NCBI GenBank assembly: GCA_945872805.1
Contig: CAMCBE010000017.1
Coordinates: 1-13,099, forward strand
DNA from: Chitinophaga pinensis
GTDB lineage: Bacteria; Bacteroidota; Bacteroidia; Chitinophagales; Chitinophagaceae
Direction of reading: 5' to 3'
DNA length: 13,099 nt
Shown here: positions 6,732 to 13,099 of the stretch, one piece after another
How positions within the stretch are numbered: position 1 is the first letter of the stretch
How the letters are laid out: each line of letters opens with the position of its first letter
The notes under the pieces: generated by a model
The model's input: the letters and a program-made list of their open reading frames with translations, nothing else
The model's database searches: none
What the model was told of the DNA's origin: nothing
Program-made: the position numbers and the translations under genes

Positions 6732-7775
6732 TATAGCAAAAGATTCAGTTTCTATCATTTCACCAATAGGCTGGGTGTATTTGGCTAATCCATGCTCATT
6801 TAGTATTTCTATCACCTCTCCTAAGGCATCTTTATCAACCGATATCAATAAACCTCCACTTGTTTGCGGATCTGCTAAGATATTTTTCTGAAAACTAGCA
6901 TGTTCCTCATTTTCAAAATGTACTTTATGTCCATAGCTATCCCAGTTCCTGTTTGTACCACCTGGAACTGCACCAGCACCTACATACTCTATTAATTCAT
7001 CACATATCAACGGTACGGTAGCGAAATTCACTATTGCTGATAATTGACTTCCTTCTGCCATTTCAATCAAATGACCTAATAATCCAAATCCTGTTACATC
7101 TGTCATAGCATGAACAGTTGGTAGTTTACTTAATAATGAACCTATTTTATTAAGTTTCATCATTTGTTCTGAAGCTAATGTTGCATCTTTTGTTTTCAAT
7201 ATTCCTTTTTTCTCAGCCGTTGTTAATATGCCGACACCAATGCTTTTTGTAAGTAACAGTATATCTCCTTTTTTTGCTGTATTGTTCTTTTTTAAATTCT
7301 GTATTTCTACTATGCCGTTCACAGCCAAGCCAAAAATAGGTTCTGGAGAATCTATGCTATGTCCGCCTGCAAGTTGAATACCAGCTTCTTTGCATATACT
7401 TTTGCTGCCTTCAATTACTAACCTTGCAATATTCGGAGGTAATGTATTAATGGGCCATCCAAGAATTGCTATGGCTAAAATTGGATCTCCTCCCATTGCA
7501 TAGACATCACTGATAGCATTTGCTGATGCAATTCTTCCAAAATTAAATGGATCATCCACAATAGGCATAAAAAAGTCAGTGGTAGATATTAGCGCTTTCC
7601 CATTTCCTAAATCATATACTGCCGCATCATCTTTACTATGATTCCCCACAAGTAAATTATCCTCATCAGGCATGCTGAAACTAGAATGTAGAATCTCATC
7701 TAAAATCTTTGGTGAAATTTTACATCCACAACCTGCTCCATGGGAATACTGTGTTAGTTTTATTTTATTGTCCAT
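6720..7775 (-). CDS. selD: Selenide, water dikinase (selenophosphate synthetase)
   Basis: SelD makes monoselenophosphate from selenide and ATP, the selenium donor for selenoproteins and for tRNA selenouridine. The 351-residue protein begins with the SelD signature TQYSHGAGCGCKISP (8-22): catalytic Cys16 (equivalent to E. coli Cys17; not selenocysteine here), Cys18 and catalytic Lys19. Metal/ATP-binding aspartates are visible in DDAAV (Asp50), TTDFF (Asp67), ANAISDVYAMGG (Asp90) and MTDVTGFGLLGH (Asp226). The glycine-rich AGGHSID loop (136-142) is present. Length is normal. The ATG lies inside the last codons of mnmH (11-bp overlap), so the two are translationally coupled and share one pathway. 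No selA, selB or selC is present in this window, so selenium appears to be used for tRNA modification as far as this sequence shows. Confidence 0.97.
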   Translation of the reverse strand: MDNKIKLTQYSHGAGCGCKISPKILDEILHSSFSMPDEDNLLVGNHSKDDAAVYDLGNGKALISTTDFFMPIVDDPFNFGRIASANAISDVYAMGGDPILAIAILGWPINTLPPNIARLVIEGSKSICKEAGIQLAGGHSIDSPEPIFGLAVNGIVEIQNLKKNNTAKKGDILLLTKSIGVGILTTAEKKGILKTKDATLASEQMMKLNKIGSLLSKLPTVHAMTDVTGFGLLGHLIEMAEGSQLSAIVNFATVPLICDELIEYVGAGAVPGGTNRNWDSYGHKVHFENEEHASFQKNILADPQTSGGLLISVDKDALGEVIEILNEHGLAKYTQPIGEMIETESFAITVV

Positions 7776-8823
7776 TCGTTCTATTAATTAAAATTTCAGC
7801 ATTTTGTTTCCCATTCACATTTTCCAAATCGACATTCTGTAATAAGGTCTTCAACTGTTCTCTACTTTCCAATGACTTCTTATACAACTTATCATAATAC
7901 TTGAGTAAAATTGAAAAGCAACCATGCATATCATTTATTTTCAGATATTCAATTGCTGTCTTCATCTCTAAGCCACCTAGTTTCTTTTGAATTCTTGTAA
8001 TCGCTTCCTCCAACTCATTTCGATCTAACTTTCCATATGTATCCACTAAATAATTAAGTCTTTCCTCAAATGAAATATTAATAAAATTGATTCTACTAGA
8101 TCGTATCGTTTCCCATAATTGATGCGGTATGCTCACATTTCCAATTCGTTGACTTTCATCTTCTATCCATATTGGTTCATTAGGATATAGCGTTGATATG
8201 TGTATTAATTCTATCGCTAATTTATTTTCAAACATTTCCGTGCTAGCTTGCATTGGCAAACCTATTCTTCCAAATGCCGAACCTTTATGCCCTGCTATAC
8301 CCTCTAAATCAACCATTGGTTGATTCATTTTTCTCAATTCCTGTAATATGATTGTTTTACCAGAACCAGTATACCCACCCAGAATAGTAAATTTGAATTT
8401 GATTTGAAATACTTCAAGGACCCAATTTCTAAATGCTTTATATCCCCCTACTAACGTGTATACTTTAAAACCATATAGATCAAATAGCCATGCTACTCCA
8501 GCACTACGCATTCCTCCCCTCCAGCAATGCACAATGACTGTTTTATTACTAGGATTATTCTTTGGTATTATTTCTTCTGCAAAATCAATCATTCCTTTCA
8601 TCTTAGGACCAAAAATTTCTAGTCCTTTTTTAATTGCTTCTTCTCTTGATTTTTGCTTGTATAGTGTTCCAACTATTTTTCTTTCATCATTATTAAATAG
8701 TGGTAGTGAATATGCGGTTGGTATATGCGCATGATTATATTCTCCCTCACTTCTTACGTCAATGACGGGATATTTTTTTAAAAGGGGAATAAAACCTTCT
8801 ATTGTAATCTTTTCTATTCCCAT
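7765..8823 (-). CDS. mnmH: tRNA 2-selenouridine synthase
   Basis: MnmH (SelU/YbbB) replaces sulfur by selenium in 2-thiouridine at the wobble position 34 of Glu, Gln and Lys tRNAs, passing through a geranylated intermediate. The 352-residue protein has an N-terminal rhodanese domain (about 12-135) with IDVRSEGEYNHAHIPTA (21-37) and the catalytic Cys100 in VHCWRGGMRS. A P-loop domain follows: GGYTGSGKT (149-157), then the family motif DLEGIAGHKGSAFG (172-185). This domain order is diagnostic. Length is near that of E. coli MnmH (about 364 aa). It sits 16 bp after the rho stop and overlaps selD, so it is the middle gene of a probable rho-mnmH-selD transcription unit. No separate promoter is visible in the 16-bp gap. 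Confidence 0.96.
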   Translation of the reverse strand: MGIEKITIEGFIPLLKKYPVIDVRSEGEYNHAHIPTAYSLPLFNNDERKIVGTLYKQKSREEAIKKGLEIFGPKMKGMIDFAEEIIPKNNPSNKTVIVHCWRGGMRSAGVAWLFDLYGFKVYTLVGGYKAFRNWVLEVFQIKFKFTILGGYTGSGKTIILQELRKMNQPMVDLEGIAGHKGSAFGRIGLPMQASTEMFENKLAIELIHISTLYPNEPIWIEDESQRIGNVSIPHQLWETIRSSRINFINISFEERLNYLVDTYGKLDRNELEEAITRIQKKLGGLEMKTAIEYLKINDMHGCFSILLKYYDKLYKKSLESREQLKTLLQNVDLENVNGKQNAEILINRTNGQ

Positions 8824-8839
8824 AAATGCCTAGATGTGA

Positions 8840-10444
8840 TTATTTATTCATCGTGGTGAGAAACTCATAATTGTCTCTCGTACCCTTCATTTGTTTCAGC
8901 AATAAATTCATTGCCTCTTCACTATTCATATCAGCTAAATGATTTCTAAGTATCCACATTTTTTGTAGAATATCTTTATCGAGAAGAAGATCTTCTCTTC
9001 TAGTAGATGATGCAGTTAAATCAATGGCAGGGAACATACGACGGTTAGCCAATCTACGATCAAGCACCAATTCCATATTACCTGTTCCTTTAAATTCTTC
9101 AAAGATTACTTCATCCATTTTGCTACCGGTTTCTATCAATGCTGTAGCTAAGATGGTTAGTGATCCACCGTTTTCTATTTTTCGTGCAGCTCCAAAAAAT
9201 TGCTTTGGCTTTTGCATCGCATTTGCTTCCACACCACCTGACAATACTTTTCCTGAAGATGGGGCTACTGTATTATGTGCTCTAGCTAAACGTGTAATAG
9301 AATCTAATAATATAACTACATCATGTCCACACTCCACTAAACGTTTTGCTTTTTGTAATGCAATGGCAGATACTTTCACATGTTTATCAGCGGGTTCATC
9401 AAATGTAGATGCTAACACCTCTGCTTTAACACTCCTCTCCATATCTGTTACCTCTTCAGGACGTTCATCAATTAACACAACCATGAGATAACATTCTGGA
9501 TGATTTGTTGCTATTGCATTAGCTACTTCTTTTAGTAGCATAGTTTTACCCACTTTCGGTTGTGCAACAATTAATCCACGTTGTCCTTTTCCTAATGGGG
9601 TAAATAAATCCATCATCCTTGTAGAATAACTATCTGTCTTGGTAAACAGATTAAATTTTTCAAAAGGGAATAGTGGGGTTAGGTAATCAAAAGGAACACG
9701 GTCTCTAACTTCTTCAGGTAATCTTCCATTAACAGTTTCAACCTTCAATAACGCAAAGTATTTTTCACCCTCTTTAGGTGGACGAACTGTTCCAACTATG
9801 GTATCTCCTGTTTTAACTCCAAATAATTTTATTTGAGAAGGGGATACATATACATCATCTGGGGATGATAAATAATTATAATCACTACTTCTTAAAAATC
9901 CATACCCATCTGGCATCATTTCTAGCACTCCCTCTCCAGGAATAACTCCATCAAACTCAACATTGAAAGCGGGTTCTTTTTTTATAAAAAACTGCTTTAC
10001 ATTTATTTCTTCTTGACTACCATCTTCTTCTGGTTGCTGAATTTCATCTGAATTTTCTGAAGGTTCTGTTGAACTTACTTGTTCTTCACCTTTGACCTCA
10101 GTATTATCTACTTCTTTTGTTCTTTTTGCAATTTTCTTTTCTAATTTTTTGATTGCAGGTATTTCTTTAACTGCAGGGGCCTCTGTATTCTCTTCGGGTT
10201 CGTTTTCAACAATTGCTTCTTCTGTACTGTTTGATGTTGTTGTTTTAACTATTCTCTTCTTTTTCTCCGGCTTCTCATCTTTATTCAATTCTTTAACCTT
10301 ACTGTTCAGCACGGCCTGTTTATCTAATATTTTGTAGATGAGAGCTTGCTTATCTAGTTTTTTATATGCTGTAAGTTTTAGCTTTTCTGCTATATCCAAT
10401 AATTCTGGGACAAGCATGTCATTTAGTTGTAAAATGTCGTACAT
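8840..10444 (-). CDS. rho: Transcription termination factor Rho
   Basis: Rho is the hexameric RNA helicase that ends transcription of untranslated RNA. The 534-residue protein has a Rho_N helical domain (about 1-48). A roughly 100-residue Lys/Glu/Pro-rich, probably disordered insert follows (about 50-150). The cold-shock-like RNA-binding domain (about 168-240) contains MPDGYGFLRSSDYNYL, with RNA-contact aromatics. The RecA-type motor follows: Walker A AQPKVGKT (294-301), Walker B VVILLD (376-381), and the Q-loop/R-loop regions SGKVLSGGVEANAM and SLTILATALIETGSKMDEVIFEEFKG that thread RNA. The insert makes it longer than E. coli Rho (419 aa), as is common in Bacteroidota. Walker A has Gln-Pro-Lys-Val where E. 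coli has Pro-Pro-Lys-Ala. It is divergent from asnS; mnmH follows 16 bp downstream. Confidence 0.98.
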   Translation of the reverse strand: MYDILQLNDMLVPELLDIAEKLKLTAYKKLDKQALIYKILDKQAVLNSKVKELNKDEKPEKKKRIVKTTTSNSTEEAIVENEPEENTEAPAVKEIPAIKKLEKKIAKRTKEVDNTEVKGEEQVSSTEPSENSDEIQQPEEDGSQEEINVKQFFIKKEPAFNVEFDGVIPGEGVLEMMPDGYGFLRSSDYNYLSSPDDVYVSPSQIKLFGVKTGDTIVGTVRPPKEGEKYFALLKVETVNGRLPEEVRDRVPFDYLTPLFPFEKFNLFTKTDSYSTRMMDLFTPLGKGQRGLIVAQPKVGKTMLLKEVANAIATNHPECYLMVVLIDERPEEVTDMERSVKAEVLASTFDEPADKHVKVSAIALQKAKRLVECGHDVVILLDSITRLARAHNTVAPSSGKVLSGGVEANAMQKPKQFFGAARKIENGGSLTILATALIETGSKMDEVIFEEFKGTGNMELVLDRRLANRRMFPAIDLTASSTRREDLLLDKDILQKMWILRNHLADMNSEEAMNLLLKQMKGTRDNYEFLTTMNK

Positions 10445-10568
10445 AAAATATCTTTAGATAATTGACTTGATGAGAAAAGTCTAGAAATTTGAAAAAGTAT
10501 CGTGGAAATTAATTCTGTGGGGATGAAATAGATAGCTAGGATCCTGTTTCAGATTCAAAGTAACAACA

Positions 10569-10582
10569 TTTTATCGATAAAA
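10569..10582. promoter_or_regulatory. Perfect 14-bp palindrome, possible operator
   Basis: TTTTATCGATAAAA reads the same on both strands. It lies between the divergent rho and asnS genes, about 125 bp from the rho start and 94 bp from the asnS start, close to the weak rho -7 candidate at about 10555. It could bind a dimeric regulator. It is too short and loopless for a terminator. Confidence 0.35.
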
Positions 10583-10647
10583 CAATTTTTGGCCCTCTCA
10601 GGATACCCTTTACACGCGTAATTCCTGTTTCTTAATGGCACTTCATT

Positions 10648-10655
10648 TATCTTTG
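10648..10655 (+). promoter_or_regulatory. -7 promoter element upstream of asnS
   Basis: TATCTTTG is an exact TAnnTTTG match ending 20 nt before the asnS ATG, predicting a leader of roughly 15 nt. No TTG is present at the expected -33 spacing. Confidence 0.5.
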
Positions 10656-10675
10656 TATTCTCAAAATGGATATCT

Positions 10676-12112
10676 ATGTTCAATAAGCGTATTAAGATAA
10701 AAGAAGTCATCGGCCTCGACCAGGAGTTAAATGATGTAACGGTCATGGGCTGGGTAAGGACGTTTCGAAATAATCAGTTTATTGCCCTGAATGATGGTTC
10801 AACTAATACTAATCTCCAAGTTGTAGCCGAATTAGGTCTATTTGAGGATACCCTTTTAAAGAGAATCACCACCAGCGCAGCCATAAAAGTGACTGGAAAA
10901 CTCGTAAAATCGCTTGGAAAAGGTCAAAATATTGAATTAAAAGCGGTTTCTATTGATATTTTAGGCGATTCTGATCCTGAGCAATATCCTTTACAACCTA
11001 AAAAACATAGTCTTGAATTTCTTCGTGAAATTGCCCATTTACGCTTTAGAACAAATACGTTTGGTTCGGTTTTCCGTGTAAGACACTCCCTTGCCTTTGC
11101 GGTTCATAAATTTTTTCATGAAAGAGGATTTCTTTATCTACATACCCCAATTATTACTGCTAGTGACGCCGAAGGGGCTGGTGAGATGTTTCGCGTGAGT
11201 ACCCTTCCTTTAGATAATCCCCCTAAAGATGCCAATGGAAATATAGATTTCAAGGAAGACTTTTTTGGAAAAGCTACTAATTTGACTGTAAGTGGTCAAC
11301 TAGAAGGGGAATTAGGGGCAACAGCTTTTGGGGAGATCTATACTTTTGGTCCCACATTCAGGGCAGAAAATTCCAATACGGCTCGTCACCTTGCTGAATT
11401 TTGGATGATTGAACCGGAAATGGCTTTCCATGATTTAGAAGACAACATGAACTTGGCGGAAGACTTTATTAAATACATTATACGATTTGCTATAGAACAT
11501 AATTTAGAGGATCTAAGCTTTCTTGATCAACGTCTTGCAGACGAAGAGAAACTTCTCCCTACTGATAAACGCAGCGAAATGAGTTTACTCGAAAAGTTGA
11601 ATTTTGTTGTTGATAATGATTTTGAACGGATTACCTATACAGAAGCGATTGATATCTTATTGAATTCATCGGCATATAAAAAGAAAAAATTTCAGTATGA
11701 TGTTAAGTGGGGTATTGATATGCAAAGTGAGCATGAACGATATCTTGTAGAGAAGCATTTTAAAAAGCCCGTAATTGTTACCAATTATCCAAAAGAGATC
11801 AAGGCATTTTATATGCGTCAGAATGATGATGGGAAAACAGTTGCCGCAATGGATATACTCGCTCCAGGCATTGGTGAAATCGTTGGTGGTTCACAACGTG
11901 AAGAGCGGTTACCCTTATTGACTCAGCGTATGGCTGAAATGAATATTCCTGAAGAAGAATTATGGTGGTATTTGGATACCCGTAAGTATGGTACTGTTCC
12001 CCACGCCGGATTCGGTTTAGGATTTGAGCGCATGGTTCTTTTCGTAACAGGGATGACGAATATCAGAGACGTTATTGCATTTCCTAGAACACCTAAGAGT
12101 GCTGAGTTTTAG
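10676..12112 (+). CDS. asnS: Asparaginyl-tRNA synthetase
   Basis: This class IIb enzyme charges tRNA-Asn with asparagine in the cytoplasm. The 478-residue protein has an N-terminal OB-fold anticodon-binding domain (about 18-100, VMGWVRTFRNNQFIALNDGS). Motif 1 lies around HERGFLYLHTPII (148-160), motif 2 is PTFRAENSNTARHLAEFW (226-243), and motif 3 is GFGLGFERMVLF (445-456), ending in NIRDVIAFPRTP. The AsnRS-type 'AENSNTARHLAEFWMIEPE' and the C-terminal FPRTP distinguish it from AspRS. Length is normal for bacterial AsnRS. The ATG at 10676 is 20 nt past the -7 element; an ATG at 10666 in another frame hits a stop quickly. Its 3' end overlaps the universal stress gene by 20 bp on the opposite strand. 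Confidence 0.97.
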   Translation: MFNKRIKIKEVIGLDQELNDVTVMGWVRTFRNNQFIALNDGSTNTNLQVVAELGLFEDTLLKRITTSAAIKVTGKLVKSLGKGQNIELKAVSIDILGDSDPEQYPLQPKKHSLEFLREIAHLRFRTNTFGSVFRVRHSLAFAVHKFFHERGFLYLHTPIITASDAEGAGEMFRVSTLPLDNPPKDANGNIDFKEDFFGKATNLTVSGQLEGELGATAFGEIYTFGPTFRAENSNTARHLAEFWMIEPEMAFHDLEDNMNLAEDFIKYIIRFAIEHNLEDLSFLDQRLADEEKLLPTDKRSEMSLLEKLNFVVDNDFERITYTEAIDILLNSSAYKKKKFQYDVKWGIDMQSEHERYLVEKHFKKPVIVTNYPKEIKAFYMRQNDDGKTVAAMDILAPGIGEIVGGSQREERLPLLTQRMAEMNIPEEELWWYLDTRKYGTVPHAGFGLGFERMVLFVTGMTNIRDVIAFPRTPKSAEF

Positions 12113-12953
12113 CCATTAATTCTTCTTTCTTTTGATGAATACACATCAATGGAAGATTAGTATGGTATATTAAATCTCTTGTGATACTTTTTTCAAGTAT
12201 TTTTTCTAAAAAATGTTGTTTTTTAGGTAGCGTTATCAATAGGTCTAAATTATTTTTTTCAGCAAATTCTTGTAGACCTTCTTCTACATCTTTATTTTCT
12301 ATAAAATCATACACTGGATTCATTCCTGATAATAACATATCCATATGTAATGATTCTTCTGGCGTGTTAGATGTAAAATGCCTGCGCTCATAATCTACAT
12401 TGAGAACATGTAAATCCGCATCAAAAAAATTAACTATTTCACGAATTGGTTTTATTGGGGTATGTTCAATCACCGCTTTCATATCTGTTGCAAGTCCAAT
12501 TTTTTTAAATGGTTTGAACGTTGGACCAGGTGGAATAACTAAAACAGGTGTATTTACATGTTCAACAATGGATTGGGTATTACTTCCCAAAAAGAACTTT
12601 CCAATACCCGTTACGCCTCTAGTGCCTACAATTACTGCATAGGGATGTAAACGTTCACACAATTTTTCTATTTCATAGGATACTTCACCCAATATACTTT
12701 CAGTATACACGTGTATTTCCCCCCCAGTGATGGTTTCAATATCATGCTTCACTGATGCTAGTTTGTTTTGACTAAATTTTCGAAGTTCATCTAATGAAAT
12801 GGTTACTAATGGTACCTCAGAAAAACTGATTGGAATTTGATACATATTAACTAGCATCAAGTTTGAATTCGTTGCCTTTGCCATATCCATTGCATACTTC
12901 ATGGCATTATCTGCAATAGGAGAAAAATCAGTAGGGACTAATAGTAGTTTCAT
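12093..12953 (-). CDS. Tandem-domain universal stress protein (UspA family)
   Basis: This 286-residue cytoplasmic protein has two Usp domains. Domain 1 (about 1-146) starts KLLLVPTDFSPIADNAMKYA and has the ATP-binding pattern G-x2-G-x9-G-S at Gly110, Gly113, Gly123 and Ser124 (VGTRGVTGIGKFFLGS), then TPVLVIPPG. Domain 2 (about 148-275) begins FKKIGLATDMKAV but has LPKKQHFLEKILEKSITRDL in place of the glycine motif, so it probably does not bind ATP. One intact and one degenerate domain is a common arrangement in Bacteroidota. The family responds to starvation, low oxygen and other stress; the exact role is unknown. Upstream are a strong promoter and an FNR/CRP-like palindrome. The last 6 codons overlap the asnS 3' end. 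Confidence 0.92.
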   Translation of the reverse strand: MKLLLVPTDFSPIADNAMKYAMDMAKATNSNLMLVNMYQIPISFSEVPLVTISLDELRKFSQNKLASVKHDIETITGGEIHVYTESILGEVSYEIEKLCERLHPYAVIVGTRGVTGIGKFFLGSNTQSIVEHVNTPVLVIPPGPTFKPFKKIGLATDMKAVIEHTPIKPIREIVNFFDADLHVLNVDYERRHFTSNTPEESLHMDMLLSGMNPVYDFIENKDVEEGLQEFAEKNNLDLLITLPKKQHFLEKILEKSITRDLIYHTNLPLMCIHQKKEELMAKTQHS

Positions 12954-12967
12954 AATGAAGGTTTCGT

Positions 12968-12998
12968 CAAACCTACATTACACTTTGAATCCAATCAA
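12968..12998 (-). promoter_or_regulatory. Promoter of the universal stress protein gene
   Basis: On the minus strand TTG (12998-12996) is followed after 20 nt by TAGGTTTG (12975-12968), an exact -33/-7 Bacteroidota promoter. Transcription would start near 12964, about 11 nt before the ATG. The -33 element touches the palindrome at 12999-13010. Confidence 0.6.
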
Positions 12999-13010
12999 TG
13001 ATTTAAATCA
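12999..13010. promoter_or_regulatory. CRP/FNR-like palindrome, copy 2, upstream of the stress protein gene
   Basis: TGATTTAAATCA is a perfect palindrome. With flanking bases it is one mismatch from the FNR consensus TTGAT-N4-ATCAA. Its centre lies about 41 bp upstream of the predicted transcription start, the class II activator position of CRP/FNR-type regulators. It repeats the sequence at 625-636 exactly. A nearby ATCAAT/ATTGAT pair flanks it loosely. The remaining sequence to 13099 shows nothing I can assign. Confidence 0.5.
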
Positions 13011-13099
13011 AGTTAATAACTGATTGATATTTTACTTTTTCAAATAATATTCGATTCTTCTCGAAATATCCTTTCTGATATCGATGTAAAATAGGTTGA

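Larger units (their letters stand above)
10445..10675. other. Divergent intergenic region between rho and asnS
   Basis: This 231-bp gap must hold the rho and asnS promoters. The asnS -7 element is clear (10648-10655). For rho I see only one-mismatch candidates on the minus strand, TTACTTTG (about 10555-10562) and TACTTTTT (10492-10499). The former would give a leader of about 110 nt, and an attenuated leader would fit the autoregulation known for rho in other bacteria. A perfect 14-bp palindrome lies at 10569-10582. I see no gene here; a 63-codon minus-strand frame covering the asnS start looks non-coding. Confidence 0.6.

Noticed and set aside
7709..7747. Possible selenocysteine (in-frame UGA) in selD
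   Set aside because: The catalytic position is a Cys codon and the frame has no internal stop, so this is the Cys-type enzyme.
9024..9491. 155-codon plus-strand frame inside rho
   Set aside because: It is opposite the highly conserved Rho motor domain; composition is Ser/Thr-rich as expected of an antisense shadow.
10555..10746. 63-codon minus-strand frame across the asnS start
   Set aside because: It covers the asnS promoter and start codons, has no domain and no promoter of its own.

Overview
The window looks like chromosomal core sequence from a low-GC member of the Bacteroidota, most likely near Chitinophagales/Chitinophagaceae (the family placement is inference). Four signs point there. 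Five gene starts are preceded by exact matches to the Bacteroidota promoter element TAnnTTTG rather than a sigma70 -10 box, and obvious Shine-Dalgarno sequences are scarce. There is an IPExxxVDY-type protein. Rho has a long charged N-terminal insert. A small lipoprotein gene sits at 761. I see no transposase, integrase, phage gene, CRISPR array, tRNA or rRNA.

Layout. 1-210 (-) is the N-terminus of a membrane-anchored PpiD-type peptidyl-prolyl isomerase that runs off the left edge. 211-760 is a 550-bp AT-rich intergenic region between divergent genes, with four exact DnaA-box matches and several near matches; it is a candidate replication origin. 761-1195 (+) is a small lipoprotein gene broken by one in-frame TAA, followed by a helical protein of unknown function (1202-1540) and a HAD-family hydrolase (1542-2153). 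feoB (2154-4271, -) converges on the HAD gene with no gap. Divergent from feoB is a tight + strand cluster: a secreted M28 metallopeptidase with a PDZ domain, an IPExxxVDY-family protein and a short pterin-4a-carbinolamine dehydratase. A hairpin holding both stop codons separates this cluster from the minus-strand block rho -> mnmH -> selD. asnS (10676-12112, +) is divergent from rho and overlaps a two-domain universal stress protein gene tail to tail (12093-12953, -).

How the genes work together. selD makes selenophosphate and mnmH uses it to convert 2-thiouridine to 2-selenouridine in tRNA; they overlap by 11 bp and lie 16 bp downstream of rho, so all three may be co-transcribed. feoB imports Fe2+ as a stand-alone gene with no feoA beside it. 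The stress-protein gene has a CRP/FNR-like palindrome about 41 bp upstream of its predicted transcription start, the usual place for an activator. The same 12-bp palindrome recurs in the candidate origin region.

I did not find a clearly new multi-gene system. The observations most worth checking are the candidate oriC, the nonsense-interrupted lipoprotein gene, the shared palindrome and the Thr-for-Asn change in the FeoB G4 motif.
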